From Ascidiimonas meishanensis (GTDB taxonomy: Bacteria; Bacteroidota; Bacteroidia; Flavobacteriales; Flavobacteriaceae), in assembly GCF_037782385.1 (NCBI RefSeq), contig NZ_JBBEXD010000001.1, positions 496,001 through 560,000 of the forward strand: a stretch of DNA of 64,000 bases. The letters are read 5' to 3'. Below are positions 36,551 through 45,549 of this stretch, one piece after another. Numbering within the stretch: the stretch's first letter is position 1; the number at the start of each line of letters is the position of its first letter. The notes beneath the pieces are model-generated. The model was not told where the DNA came from. It saw nothing but the letters and a program-made list of their open reading frames with translations, and did not search any database. The translations under genes and the position numbers were made by a program.

Positions 36551-37729
36551 ATGCCTAGAAAAATAGTTATAGTTTCAGCAGTACGTACCCCAATTGGAAG
36601 TTTTATGGGAGGATTATCATCTGTACCTGCAACCAGATTAGGTGCTACTGCCATTAAGGGAGCTTTAGATAAGATTCAGCTATCCCCAAATGACGTACAA
36701 GAGGTTTTAATGGGTAATGTGGTGCAGGCTGGAGAAGGTCAGGCTCCTGCGCGTCAGGCAGCTATTTATGCCGGTATACCAGATAATGTTCCTTGTACAA
36801 CCATCAATAAGGTATGTGCTAGTGGAATGAAAGCTGTTATGCAAGGAGCGCAAGCAATTGCTCTTGGCGACGCAGATATTATAGTTGCAGGTGGGATGGA
36901 AAACATGAGTCAGATTCCTCATTATGTTCATCTACGTAATGGAGTAAAATTTGGCCCTACCAGTCTTATAGATGGTATGCAAAAAGATGGTCTTGTAGAT
37001 GCTTATGATGAAAATGCAATGGGTGTATGTGCAGATTTATGTGCAGATGAACATTCCTTTTCTCGTGAAGATCAGGATGCATTTGCCATACAGTCCTACA
37101 AACGTTCAGCGGAAGCTTGGGCTACTGGTAAATTTGCGAACGAGGTGATTTCTGTAGAAGTCCCACAAAGACGTGGAGAACCTATTATAGTAGCGGAAGA
37201 CGAAGAATTTAAGAATGTAAAGTTAGAGAAGATTCCAAATTTACGCCCTGCATTTACAAAAGAGGGAACCGTTACAGCAGCAAATGCTTCTACAATTAAT
37301 GATGGAGCGGGTGCTGTGGTTTTAATGAGTGAGGAAAAAGCAAAGGAGTTAGGAGTTAAACCACTTGCCATTATTAGGAGTTATGCAGATGCTGCTCAAG
37401 AACCAAAATGGTTTACAACAGCACCTGCAAAAGCGCTACCTAAAGCCTTAGACAAAGCGGGACTTTCTATTGGTGATATTGATTATTTTGAATTTAATGA
37501 GGCATTCTCAGTAGTTGGACTAGCTAATATGAAACTATTGGGGCTAGATGACAGTAATGTAAATGTAAACGGTGGTGCAGTCTCTTTAGGACACCCCTTA
37601 GGCTGTTCTGGAGTTAGAATCATAATCACCTTGCTGAATGTACTAGCTCAAAATAATGCTAAAATGGGAGCAGCCGCTATTTGTAACGGAGGAGGAGGAG
37701 CTTCTGCTATAGTCATTGAAAGAATATAG
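36551..37729 (+). CDS. Acetyl-CoA C-acetyltransferase (thiolase)
   Basis: A 392-residue thiolase of standard length. The acyl-accepting Cys89 is in INKVCASGMKA, His348 in SLGHPLGCSG, and the base Cys378 in ICNGGGGASAIVIE. It joins two acetyl-CoA to acetoacetyl-CoA or cleaves longer 3-ketoacyl-CoA. The close match to AtoB/PhaA-like sequences favours acetoacetyl-CoA. The NlpC/P60 gene follows 23 bases later in the same direction, and this pairing has no obvious metabolic logic. Confidence 0.93.
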   Translation: MPRKIVIVSAVRTPIGSFMGGLSSVPATRLGATAIKGALDKIQLSPNDVQEVLMGNVVQAGEGQAPARQAAIYAGIPDNVPCTTINKVCASGMKAVMQGAQAIALGDADIIVAGGMENMSQIPHYVHLRNGVKFGPTSLIDGMQKDGLVDAYDENAMGVCADLCADEHSFSREDQDAFAIQSYKRSAEAWATGKFANEVISVEVPQRRGEPIIVAEDEEFKNVKLEKIPNLRPAFTKEGTVTAANASTINDGAGAVVLMSEEKAKELGVKPLAIIRSYADAAQEPKWFTTAPAKALPKALDKAGLSIGDIDYFEFNEAFSVVGLANMKLLGLDDSNVNVNGGAVSLGHPLGCSGVRIIITLLNVLAQNNAKMGAAAICNGGGGASAIVIERI

Positions 37730-37752
37730 GTATCAACTACGAGATTCGCTAA

Positions 37753-38502
37753 ATGCAATACGGTATTTGTAATTTAAGTATTATTCCCCAAAGGGCAGCA
37801 CCTTCAGATGTAGCTGAGCAAGTTTCACAACTGCTCTACGGAGAACACTTTAAAGTACTTGAAACACGGAAATACTGGAGCAGAATACGAAATACTTTTG
37901 ACCATTGTGAGGGTTGGGTAGCAAATAATCAGTTTAAATTCATTTCAGAAGAGAAATATATTGAGTTTAATCAATCTGAAAGTCATGTTTCAAATGATTA
38001 TACCGATTTTGTATCAGATGGAAAAAATTTAATCCCATTAGTTATTGGGTCATGTATAAATGCTACCACAATATTAAATCATTCTTTTGATGGCTCTAGT
38101 TCTACTGGTTTGAAGAATAGAGAAGAACTTATAAAAAACGCGTTGTTTTATCTTAATGCACCATTCTTATGGGGGGGCAAAACTCCTTTTGGGATTGACA
38201 ACTCCGGTTTCACCCAAATGGTTTACAAATTAAGTGGCTATAAACTTTTAAGAGAAGCTACAAAACAGGCTACCCAAGGAGAACCTCTAAGTTTCATTGA
38301 AGAAAGCGAACAAGGTGATCTTGCCTTTTTTGACGATAGCGAAGGAAAGATTGTGCACGTTGGCATTATAATGAATAACAATTACATTATTCATTCTTTT
38401 GGAAAAGTACGAATTGACAGAATTGATCATACTGGAATTTTCAATACAGAAATAGGGCGTTATTCTCATCAACTCAGAGTGATCAAACGCATTATTCCTT
38501 AA
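37753..38502 (+). CDS. SH3-NlpC/P60 protein with catalytic Cys replaced by Asn
   Basis: A 249-residue protein with an SH3b-like N-terminal half (GEHFKVLETRKYWSRIRNTF, CEGWVANNQF) and an NlpC/P60 (C40) half: LNAPFLWGGKTPFGIDNSGFTQMVYKLSG, then GDLAFFD and IVHVGIIM. C40 peptidases have Cys in the GIDCSGF motif. Here codon 150 is AAC (Asn), although the neighbouring Ser-Gly-Phe and His202 are kept. No signal peptide is visible, so it is cytoplasmic as read, like related flavobacterial proteins. Either it is a non-catalytic binding protein or it has a changed mechanism. Confidence 0.85.
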   Translation: MQYGICNLSIIPQRAAPSDVAEQVSQLLYGEHFKVLETRKYWSRIRNTFDHCEGWVANNQFKFISEEKYIEFNQSESHVSNDYTDFVSDGKNLIPLVIGSCINATTILNHSFDGSSSTGLKNREELIKNALFYLNAPFLWGGKTPFGIDNSGFTQMVYKLSGYKLLREATKQATQGEPLSFIEESEQGDLAFFDDSEGKIVHVGIIMNNNYIIHSFGKVRIDRIDHTGIFNTEIGRYSHQLRVIKRIIP

Positions 38503-38505
38503 ATG

Positions 38506-38536
38506 GAAAAACCCAGATATATATCCGGGTTTTTTC
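38506..38536. terminator. Bidirectional terminator
   Basis: AAAACCCAGATAT / ATATCCGGGTTTT forms a 13-bp stem with one mismatch, flanked by A and T tracts. It lies between convergent genes and serves both. Confidence 0.85.
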
Positions 38537-38566
38537 TGTTTTATATATTTACGATAGAGAGTTTTC

Positions 38567-39841
38567 CTATTGTTCTAACGCTGTTATCTTTTCTTTTACC
38601 TCTTTAAACTTATCATTTTCTCCCAAAGTGCCATAAATATTCATTAATGTTTTCAAAGCATTTAAATCATTTTCGTCTATGGCTAATAATTTTTCAAGAT
38701 ACGGGATAGCAGAGCGGTATAAGTCTTCTCTTTTTGCTTTGAGTTCATCATATCGTGCATTATCTGCTCTAGAAGTTCCAAGACTATTCATTTCTTCTAC
38801 AATAGAACCTTCCTGATCAAGAATAAGCGCTGAAAGATTCAGGTAGCTATCCTTATAGTTTGGATCTACTTCAAGGGCTTTTTCATAATAAGATTTTGCT
38901 ACTTTTAAATCTCCTTGTTCTGCATTAATAACACCAAGGTTAAAGTAAAGTACGGGATTAGTAGGGTCTTTAACTACCGCTTCCTCCATTACTTCTTTAA
39001 ACTTATCTTTTTGTCCGTTTTTGATATAAAGATTCGCTTCGGTCAAAAGAAGATCTATATCTTTCGGATTTGCTTCTCTAGCATCTTTTACTGCAGCAAT
39101 AGCTTCTTCTACTTTACCTTGTTGGGTGTATATAAGTGCTATATTCTTTACAATTTCTGGTAATCTAGATTCTGTTTCTTTTTCACGAAGATTCGTATAG
39201 TTTTTAGACTTTTTGTATAATTCATACTCTGTCTTAGAAACTTCCCCCTCCTCATTAGTTTCAACATCTGTAGCATAATACTTGGTAGTGATACCAGTAT
39301 ATCCCATATCCTTAAGTTCCTTATAATACACCAAAGCATTATCATAATCCTCAGACATTACCGCGGTTGTTGCGGCAAAATAAAGATAATCTGTATTCTT
39401 TTTATCAATAAGATAAGCCATATGAAGTTTCTTTGCCGCTACATCATAATTCTTATTCTCATTTGCAACTACAGCGGCATCTACCAACTCTGCAGCCATT
39501 TTATCTAAAGCAACTTTAGCTTCATCCGTATATTTCTTTTTACCAGACTCTTCTAAACTAATTAACTTTTTAAAGGCTTCAACAGAGGTTTCATAAGAAG
39601 TCTGAGTATTGAGTCCTTTTGCAGCCATATCTTGATATACCTGTCCCTTAAGAAAATAGTATTGTGTTTGATATTTCTCATCCGCACTATCAATGGTTCC
39701 CTCTAGGGAAGCTAAGACAACTTTAGCATCCGCCGAATTCCCATTTTTAAGTGCTTTGGTAGCTTCTTTCAATTCATTTTTCTGCGCAAAAGCGAAAGTT
39801 GAGAGCAATATAGCAGAGAATATTACAATTTGTTTTTTCAT
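38567..39841 (-). CDS. Secreted/periplasmic TPR protein
   Basis: A 424-residue protein with a signal peptide (MKKQIVIFSAILLSTFAFAQ) and tetratricopeptide repeats. The clearest repeats are near residues 245-330: IALIYTQQGKVEEAIAAVKDA, PVLYFNLGVINAEQGDLKVAKSYYEKALEVDPNYKDSYLNL (in parts). TPR arrays hold protein complexes together, often in outer-membrane or gliding/secretion machinery of Bacteroidota. The partner is unknown. It follows gyrA by 44 bases on the same strand and is probably cotranscribed, as is common in flavobacteria. Confidence 0.85.
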   Translation of the reverse strand: MKKQIVIFSAILLSTFAFAQKNELKEATKALKNGNSADAKVVLASLEGTIDSADEKYQTQYYFLKGQVYQDMAAKGLNTQTSYETSVEAFKKLISLEESGKKKYTDEAKVALDKMAAELVDAAVVANENKNYDVAAKKLHMAYLIDKKNTDYLYFAATTAVMSEDYDNALVYYKELKDMGYTGITTKYYATDVETNEEGEVSKTEYELYKKSKNYTNLREKETESRLPEIVKNIALIYTQQGKVEEAIAAVKDAREANPKDIDLLLTEANLYIKNGQKDKFKEVMEEAVVKDPTNPVLYFNLGVINAEQGDLKVAKSYYEKALEVDPNYKDSYLNLSALILDQEGSIVEEMNSLGTSRADNARYDELKAKREDLYRSAIPYLEKLLAIDENDLNALKTLMNIYGTLGENDKFKEVKEKITALEQ

Positions 39842-39885
39842 TTCTTTATTGATTTATTTTTCAAAATTAAACAATTCATCACTAC

Positions 39886-42393
39886 TTAATCAATTGTTGT
39901 GCCATTATTTTCCTCCTCAACTTCAGTTTCATCTTCTTTCATTACCTTGGCAACCGCAGCAATAGAATCATCTCCCTTAATATTTATAAGACGAACCCCT
40001 TGTGTAGCTCTTCCCATAACACGAAGATTTTCTACACTTAAGCGAATGGCAATACCAGATTTATTGATAATCATAAGATCGTCAGAATCGGTCACACTTT
40101 TCATAGCTACCAATTTTCCTGTTTTTTCCGTTACAGAAATTGTCTTAACTCCTTTACCTCCTCTGTTTGTAATACGATATATTGCTTCTCCATCTTCTGG
40201 ATCATCTATGTAGGTTCTTTTGCCATAACCATTTTCAGAAACTACTAAAACAGACTCTTCCTGCGGATTCTCTATAGCCACCATCCCAATTACTTCATCA
40301 TTCTCATCTGCAAGAGAAATACCTCTAACTCCTGAAGCATTTCTTCCCATTGGTCTTGTTTTTTCTTCTTCAAAACGAATAGCTTTACCAGAAGCAACGG
40401 CTAACATTACTTGACTGTTTCCTGTGGTTAATTTCGCTTCTAATAATTCATCATCTTCCTTGATGGTTATTGCATTAATTCCGTTTTGTCTAGGTCTTGA
40501 ATATTGTTCAAGCGGAGTCTTCTTTACAGTACCTTTCTTAGTGGCCATTATAACATAATGACTATTAATGTAATCTTCATCTTTAAGATCCTGTGTGCAA
40601 ATAAATGCCTTTACTTTATCATCAGATTCAATATTAATCAAATTCTGTATAGCTCTTCCTTTAGATGTTTTACTTCCTTCAGGTATTTCATAAACACGCA
40701 TCCAGAAACATTTCCCTTTTTGAGTGAAGAAAAGCATATATTGATGATTAGTCCCTATGAATAAATGCTCTAGGAAGTCTTCATTTCTAGTAGCTGAACC
40801 TTTCTGCCCTACACCCCCTCTATTTTGAGTCTTATATTCTGATAGTGATGTACGTTTGATATATCCTGCATGTGAAATGGTTAGTACAACCTGTTCATCA
40901 GGAATCATGTCTTCTATACTGAGATCCCCTCCTGCGTATTCAATAATAGAGCGTCTTTCGTCTCCATATTTTTCTTTTACTACTAGAAGCTCCTCTTTAA
41001 TGATATCCATTCTGCGCTCCTTGCGTGCGAGGATATCTTTCATATCTTCTATAAAACTCTTGATCTCTTCGTATTCTGCTCTTAACTTATCCTGCTCTAA
41101 ACCTGTAAGCTGTCTAAGTCTCATCTCAACAATTGCTCTGGCTTGAATTTCCGATAAAGAAAAACGTTCTATCAACTTAGCGCGAGCCTCCTCAGTATTA
41201 CTGGAAGCACGAATAAGAGCAATTACCTCATCAATGTTATCAGAAGCTATGATAAGCCCTTCAAGTATATGGGCTCGTTCTTCTGCTTTTCTAAGTTCAT
41301 ATTCCGTACGGCGAACAACTACCTCATGTCTATGCTCAACAAAATGATGAATCATTTCTTTAAGATTCAACAATTTTGGTCTCCCATTAACGAGTGCTAT
41401 GTTGTTAACACTAAAAGAAGATTGTAAAGCTGTATATTTATAGAGTGTATTTAAAACGATATTTGGAATAGCATCTCGTTTTAATATATAAACGATACGC
41501 ATTCCATTTCGGTCAGATTCGTCACGTATGGTAGAAATACCTTCTATTTTTTTATCATTGACGAGATCCGCTGTCTTTTTAATCATATCAGCTTTATTTA
41601 CCTGATATGGAATTTCGGTTACTACAATTGCTTCTCTACCGGCAATTTCTTCAAAATTTGCCTTGGCACGCATCACTACTCTACCCCGTCCAGTTTTAAA
41701 AGCCTCCCTAACACCATCATATCCATAAATAATTCCGCCTGTAGGAAAATCGGGGGCTTTAATATGCTGAATTAGTTCATCAATATCAATATCATGATTA
41801 TTTATGTATGCTATAGTACCATCTACTACTTCAGAAAGGTTGTGTGGGGGCATATTGGTTGCCATACCTACTGCAATACCGGAGGCACCATTAATCAATA
41901 AATTGGGCACCCGTGTTGGTAAAACAGTGGGCTCTTTTAAGGTGTCATCAAAGTTTAATTGGTGATCTACCGTTTCTTTATCAATATCAGCCAGCATATC
42001 CTCTGAAATCTTACGCATTCTGGCTTCAGTATATCTCATAGCGGCTGGGCTATCCCCATCCACAGAACCAAAATTCCCTTGTCCGTCTACCAGCATGTAG
42101 CGCAAACTCCATTCTTGCGCCATCCGCACCATCGTATCATAAACAGAGGTGTCACCATGTGGGTGATACTTTCCTAAAACCTCTCCTACTATCCTTGCAG
42201 ATTTCTTGTAAGCCCTATTGCTCATCACACCTAACTCATACATACCGTATAATACTCTTCTATGTACTGGTTTAAGACCATCTCGTACATCAGGTAAGGC
42301 TCTTGAAACAATCACCGACATTGAATAGTCAATATAGGCTGATTTCATTTCATCCTCAATGTTAATAGGAATCAGCTTTTCTCCTTCCGCCAT
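39886..42393 (-). CDS. gyrA: DNA gyrase subunit A
   Basis: An 835-residue GyrA. The N-terminal breakage-reunion domain begins with RALPDVRDGLKPVHRRVLYG, and the catalytic Tyr121 is in AAMRYTEARM. The quinolone-determining segment reads HPHGDTSVYDTMVRMAQ, with Thr where E. coli has Ser83 and Asp kept at the 87 position. The C-terminal beta-pinwheel (from about 500) has the GyrA box QNRGGVGQKG, which separates gyrase from topoisomerase IV. With GyrB it introduces negative supercoils. The acidic tail (EDETEVEEENNG) is typical. Confidence 0.97.
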   Translation of the reverse strand: MAEGEKLIPINIEDEMKSAYIDYSMSVIVSRALPDVRDGLKPVHRRVLYGMYELGVMSNRAYKKSARIVGEVLGKYHPHGDTSVYDTMVRMAQEWSLRYMLVDGQGNFGSVDGDSPAAMRYTEARMRKISEDMLADIDKETVDHQLNFDDTLKEPTVLPTRVPNLLINGASGIAVGMATNMPPHNLSEVVDGTIAYINNHDIDIDELIQHIKAPDFPTGGIIYGYDGVREAFKTGRGRVVMRAKANFEEIAGREAIVVTEIPYQVNKADMIKKTADLVNDKKIEGISTIRDESDRNGMRIVYILKRDAIPNIVLNTLYKYTALQSSFSVNNIALVNGRPKLLNLKEMIHHFVEHRHEVVVRRTEYELRKAEERAHILEGLIIASDNIDEVIALIRASSNTEEARAKLIERFSLSEIQARAIVEMRLRQLTGLEQDKLRAEYEEIKSFIEDMKDILARKERRMDIIKEELLVVKEKYGDERRSIIEYAGGDLSIEDMIPDEQVVLTISHAGYIKRTSLSEYKTQNRGGVGQKGSATRNEDFLEHLFIGTNHQYMLFFTQKGKCFWMRVYEIPEGSKTSKGRAIQNLINIESDDKVKAFICTQDLKDEDYINSHYVIMATKKGTVKKTPLEQYSRPRQNGINAITIKEDDELLEAKLTTGNSQVMLAVASGKAIRFEEEKTRPMGRNASGVRGISLADENDEVIGMVAIENPQEESVLVVSENGYGKRTYIDDPEDGEAIYRITNRGGKGVKTISVTEKTGKLVAMKSVTDSDDLMIINKSGIAIRLSVENLRVMGRATQGVRLINIKGDDSIAAVAKVMKEDETEVEEENNGTTID

Positions 42394-42783
42394 GTTAAAT
42401 ATTTTATATTATTGGGTTAAGTAACAATCGTGGCAATATACACAAAATATCATCCCTTAAAGCTCCTAAACTTGGCAAATTTTTATCAATTTATCAACAA
42501 AATATTACCAGAAAAATCAAAGTATTATTTCTTTAGCAAAAAGCATTATTAAATGACTCAAAACATGAGTAAATAGCCACCTTGTCAGTTAAAACTGCCA
42601 GAAATGCAGAAAGGCTCGTCTATCAGGGTTGTTAACTGAATTTGAGCACTCCTAACTTATAAAAGCAGGTAACCAAAATGACATTTAAAATTAAGGCATG
42701 CTATTTGATCTAAATATTTTGAATTGAAATAAATGTTACAAGATAGAAATCAACAAAACTAGAATACCGTTAAATTTAACGTG
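42394..42783. other. Divergent region gyrA/clpC
   Basis: About 390 bases upstream of both gyrA and clpC. It carries a poorly matching gyrA promoter (TATTTTG-like near 42445 on the minus strand) and no gene. No RNA gene was seen. Confidence 0.4.
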
Positions 42784-42791
42784 TATTTTTG
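42784..42791 (+). promoter_or_regulatory. clpC promoter -7 element
   Basis: TATTTTTG is an exact match to the Bacteroidota sigma-ABfr consensus TAnnTTTG, 47 bases before the clpC start. No clear -33 TTTG was found. Just before the ATG lies GAAAGGAG, an unusually good Shine-Dalgarno for this phylum. Confidence 0.55.
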
Positions 42792-42838
42792 ATACGTACG
42801 GTTGTTTTTACTATTTTAGATGTTGAAAGGAGTAATAT

Positions 42839-45388
42839 ATGGATGATAATTTTTCCCCAAGAGTTAAAGACGTAATCGCTTATAGTAAAGAAGAAGCACT
42901 GCGTCTTGGTCACGATTTTATTGGAACCGAACACCTAATGCTAGGCCTATTGAGAGATGGAAGCGGCAAGGCAATTAATATCCTAAATGCTCTTGAAATA
43001 GACTTAGACCACTTGAGAAGAAAAGTAGAAATTCTTAGTCCTGCTAACCCGAATACTGGTATAGTAGCCAATGATAAAAAGAATTTACATTTGACAAGAC
43101 AAGCAGAGAGAGCGTTAAAAACAACTTTTTTGGAAGCAAAATTGTTTCAAAGTTCCTCTATTAATACTGCGCATTTATTATTGTGCATTTTACGAAATGA
43201 AAACGACCCAACCACCAAATTGCTTAATAAACTTAAAGTTGATTATGACAATGTTAAAGAACAATTTAAATATATGATAACAAGCGATGATGATTATATA
43301 GACTCCCCTTCTGCCGAATCATATTCAGATGACTCAGGTTCTGCAGAGGATTCACGTGATAACCCTTTTAGCAATCAAGGCGCCGGAAAATCTAATAAAA
43401 AATCCAAAACACCGGTATTAGATAATTTTGGTCGAGACCTAACGGCACATGCAGAAGAAGGAAAATTAGATCCCGTAGTGGGAAGAGCGAAAGAAATTGA
43501 GCGTGTTTCTCAAATTTTGAGTCGCCGTAAAAAGAACAATCCTTTGCTCATTGGTGAACCTGGTGTTGGTAAATCTGCAATAGCAGAAGGTCTTGCCCTC
43601 CGCATTATCAAGAAGAAAGTTTCTCGTATTCTTTATAATAAAAGAGTAGTTACGTTAGATTTAGCTAGTTTGGTAGCAGGAACCAAGTACAGAGGGCAGT
43701 TTGAAGAGCGAATGAAAGCGGTGATGAATGAACTGGAAAAAAATGATGATATTATTTTATTTATTGATGAAATTCATACCATCGTAGGTGCAGGTGGCGC
43801 CACAGGAAGTCTTGATGCTTCTAATATGTTTAAACCTGCCTTAGCAAGAGGTGAAATACAATGCATTGGAGCCACTACTTTAGATGAATACAGACAGTAT
43901 ATTGAAAAAGACGGAGCACTTGAAAGAAGGTTTCAGAAAGTAATTGTAGAACCAACTAATGTTGAAGAAACCATAGAAATTCTTCAAAACATTAAAGAAA
44001 AATATGAAGAACATCACAATGTAAATTATACAGAAGCTGCTATTGATGCCTGTGTAAAACTTACTAATAGATACATGACAGATCGGTTTTTACCAGACAA
44101 AGCTATAGACGCTTTAGACGAAGCTGGTTCCCGTGTACACATTACCAACATGCAGGTTCCTAAACAAATTCTTGAGCTCGAAAAACAGTTGGAAGATGTG
44201 CGTGAACTTAAAAATACAGTCGTAAAGAAACAGAAATATGAAGAAGCTGCTAAGCTTAGAGATGATGAGAAAAGACTCGAAAAAGAACTTTTAACTGCTC
44301 AGGAAAGATGGGAAGAAGAAAGTAAACTTCACAGAGAAACCGTTACTGAAGATAATGTTGCAGATGTGGTTTCAATGATGAGCGGTATTCCTGTAAACAG
44401 AATAGCACAGACAGAAAGCAATAAACTAGCGCTATTACCCGAATTAATAAAAGGACGGGTTATTGGGCAAGATGAAGCTGTGAAGAAGGTTTCCAAAGCA
44501 ATTCAACGCAATAGAGCGGGCCTTAAAGATCCTAATAAACCCATAGGATCTTTTATTTTCTTAGGGCAAACTGGTGTTGGTAAAACGCAGTTAGCCAAAG
44601 TACTGGCCAGTGAACTATTTGATTCTGAAGATGCACTTATTCGTATTGATATGAGTGAGTATATGGAAAAATTTGCCATATCAAGACTTATTGGAGCACC
44701 TCCAGGGTACGTAGGCTATGAAGAAGGAGGACAGCTAACCGAGAAAGTACGAAGAAAACCTTACGCTGTAATATTATTGGACGAAGTAGAAAAGGCACAT
44801 CCAGATGTTTTTAATATGCTTCTACAAGTTTTAGATGATGGTTATCTCACAGATAGTTTAGGACGCAAAATTGATTTTAGAAATGCCATTATTATCATGA
44901 CTTCTAACATTGGTGCAAGACAACTTAAAGATTTCGGTCAAGGTGTTGGATTTGGCACGGCAGCTAGAAAATCACAGGCAGATGAATATCAAAAAAGTGT
45001 TATTGAAAATGCCTTAAAAAAATCTTTCGCTCCAGAATTTCTAAATAGAATTGATGATGTAGTTGTGTTTAATCCTCTTGAAAAAGAGCACATCCACCAA
45101 ATTATTGATATTGAACTTGATAAACTCTACGGCAGAATTAAAGAACTTGGATATGTACTTCATTTAAGTGAAACAGCCAAAGACTATATTGCTGATAAAG
45201 GTTTTGACAAACAATATGGTGCTAGACCACTAAAGAGAGCTATTCAGAAATATATCGAAGACGCACTCGCTGAAGAGATTATTACCTCTAAAATAGACGA
45301 AGGAGATGAGATTTATATGGATCTTGACAAAGATAAAGAAGAGCTAACAGTAGTGATTCGTAAAGAAGAAAAGTCTCCAGAATCCTAG
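42839..45388 (+). CDS. clpC: ClpC-type AAA+ protease ATPase
   Basis: An 849-residue Hsp100 protein. It has Clp_N repeats (about 1-145, GHDFIGTEHLMLGLLRDG and SSINTAHLLLCILRN) and a first AAA+ module with Walker A GEPGVGKSAIAEG and Walker B IILFIDEIHTIVG. The UVR-containing middle region (YEEAAKLRDDEKRLEKEL) marks ClpC rather than ClpA or ClpB. The second AAA+ module has Walker A GQTGVGKTQLAK and AVILLDEVEKAHPDVFN. It unfolds substrates for ClpP and answers to heat and protein damage. No mcsA/mcsB/ctsR genes are adjacent. A strong terminator follows. Confidence 0.96.
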   Translation: MDDNFSPRVKDVIAYSKEEALRLGHDFIGTEHLMLGLLRDGSGKAINILNALEIDLDHLRRKVEILSPANPNTGIVANDKKNLHLTRQAERALKTTFLEAKLFQSSSINTAHLLLCILRNENDPTTKLLNKLKVDYDNVKEQFKYMITSDDDYIDSPSAESYSDDSGSAEDSRDNPFSNQGAGKSNKKSKTPVLDNFGRDLTAHAEEGKLDPVVGRAKEIERVSQILSRRKKNNPLLIGEPGVGKSAIAEGLALRIIKKKVSRILYNKRVVTLDLASLVAGTKYRGQFEERMKAVMNELEKNDDIILFIDEIHTIVGAGGATGSLDASNMFKPALARGEIQCIGATTLDEYRQYIEKDGALERRFQKVIVEPTNVEETIEILQNIKEKYEEHHNVNYTEAAIDACVKLTNRYMTDRFLPDKAIDALDEAGSRVHITNMQVPKQILELEKQLEDVRELKNTVVKKQKYEEAAKLRDDEKRLEKELLTAQERWEEESKLHRETVTEDNVADVVSMMSGIPVNRIAQTESNKLALLPELIKGRVIGQDEAVKKVSKAIQRNRAGLKDPNKPIGSFIFLGQTGVGKTQLAKVLASELFDSEDALIRIDMSEYMEKFAISRLIGAPPGYVGYEEGGQLTEKVRRKPYAVILLDEVEKAHPDVFNMLLQVLDDGYLTDSLGRKIDFRNAIIIMTSNIGARQLKDFGQGVGFGTAARKSQADEYQKSVIENALKKSFAPEFLNRIDDVVVFNPLEKEHIHQIIDIELDKLYGRIKELGYVLHLSETAKDYIADKGFDKQYGARPLKRAIQKYIEDALAEEIITSKIDEGDEIYMDLDKDKEELTVVIRKEEKSPES

Positions 45389-45410
45389 CGATAAACAAGA
45401 AGAATTTTAT

Positions 45411-45447
45411 AAAAAGCGTATAGAAATAAATCTATACGCTTTTTTTA
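45411..45447 (+). terminator. clpC terminator
   Basis: A perfect 14-bp stem AAAAAGCGTATAGA / TCTATACGCTTTTT with a 6-base loop, ending in a T tract. Confidence 0.92.
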
Positions 45448-45549
45448 TGAAAACTGTTTAAATTTCAGAAATTTTCAATTGTTTTTTACCTATTTTTTTT
45501 TCAAGCCTTAATTATTCTTTACTACTTTCGCCTTCTAATTTTTTCAATT

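Noticed and set aside
42127..42160. Thr in the GyrA quinolone-determining segment as a resistance mutation
   Set aside because: Thr at this position is a natural variant in many wild-type bacteria; no conclusion is possible.
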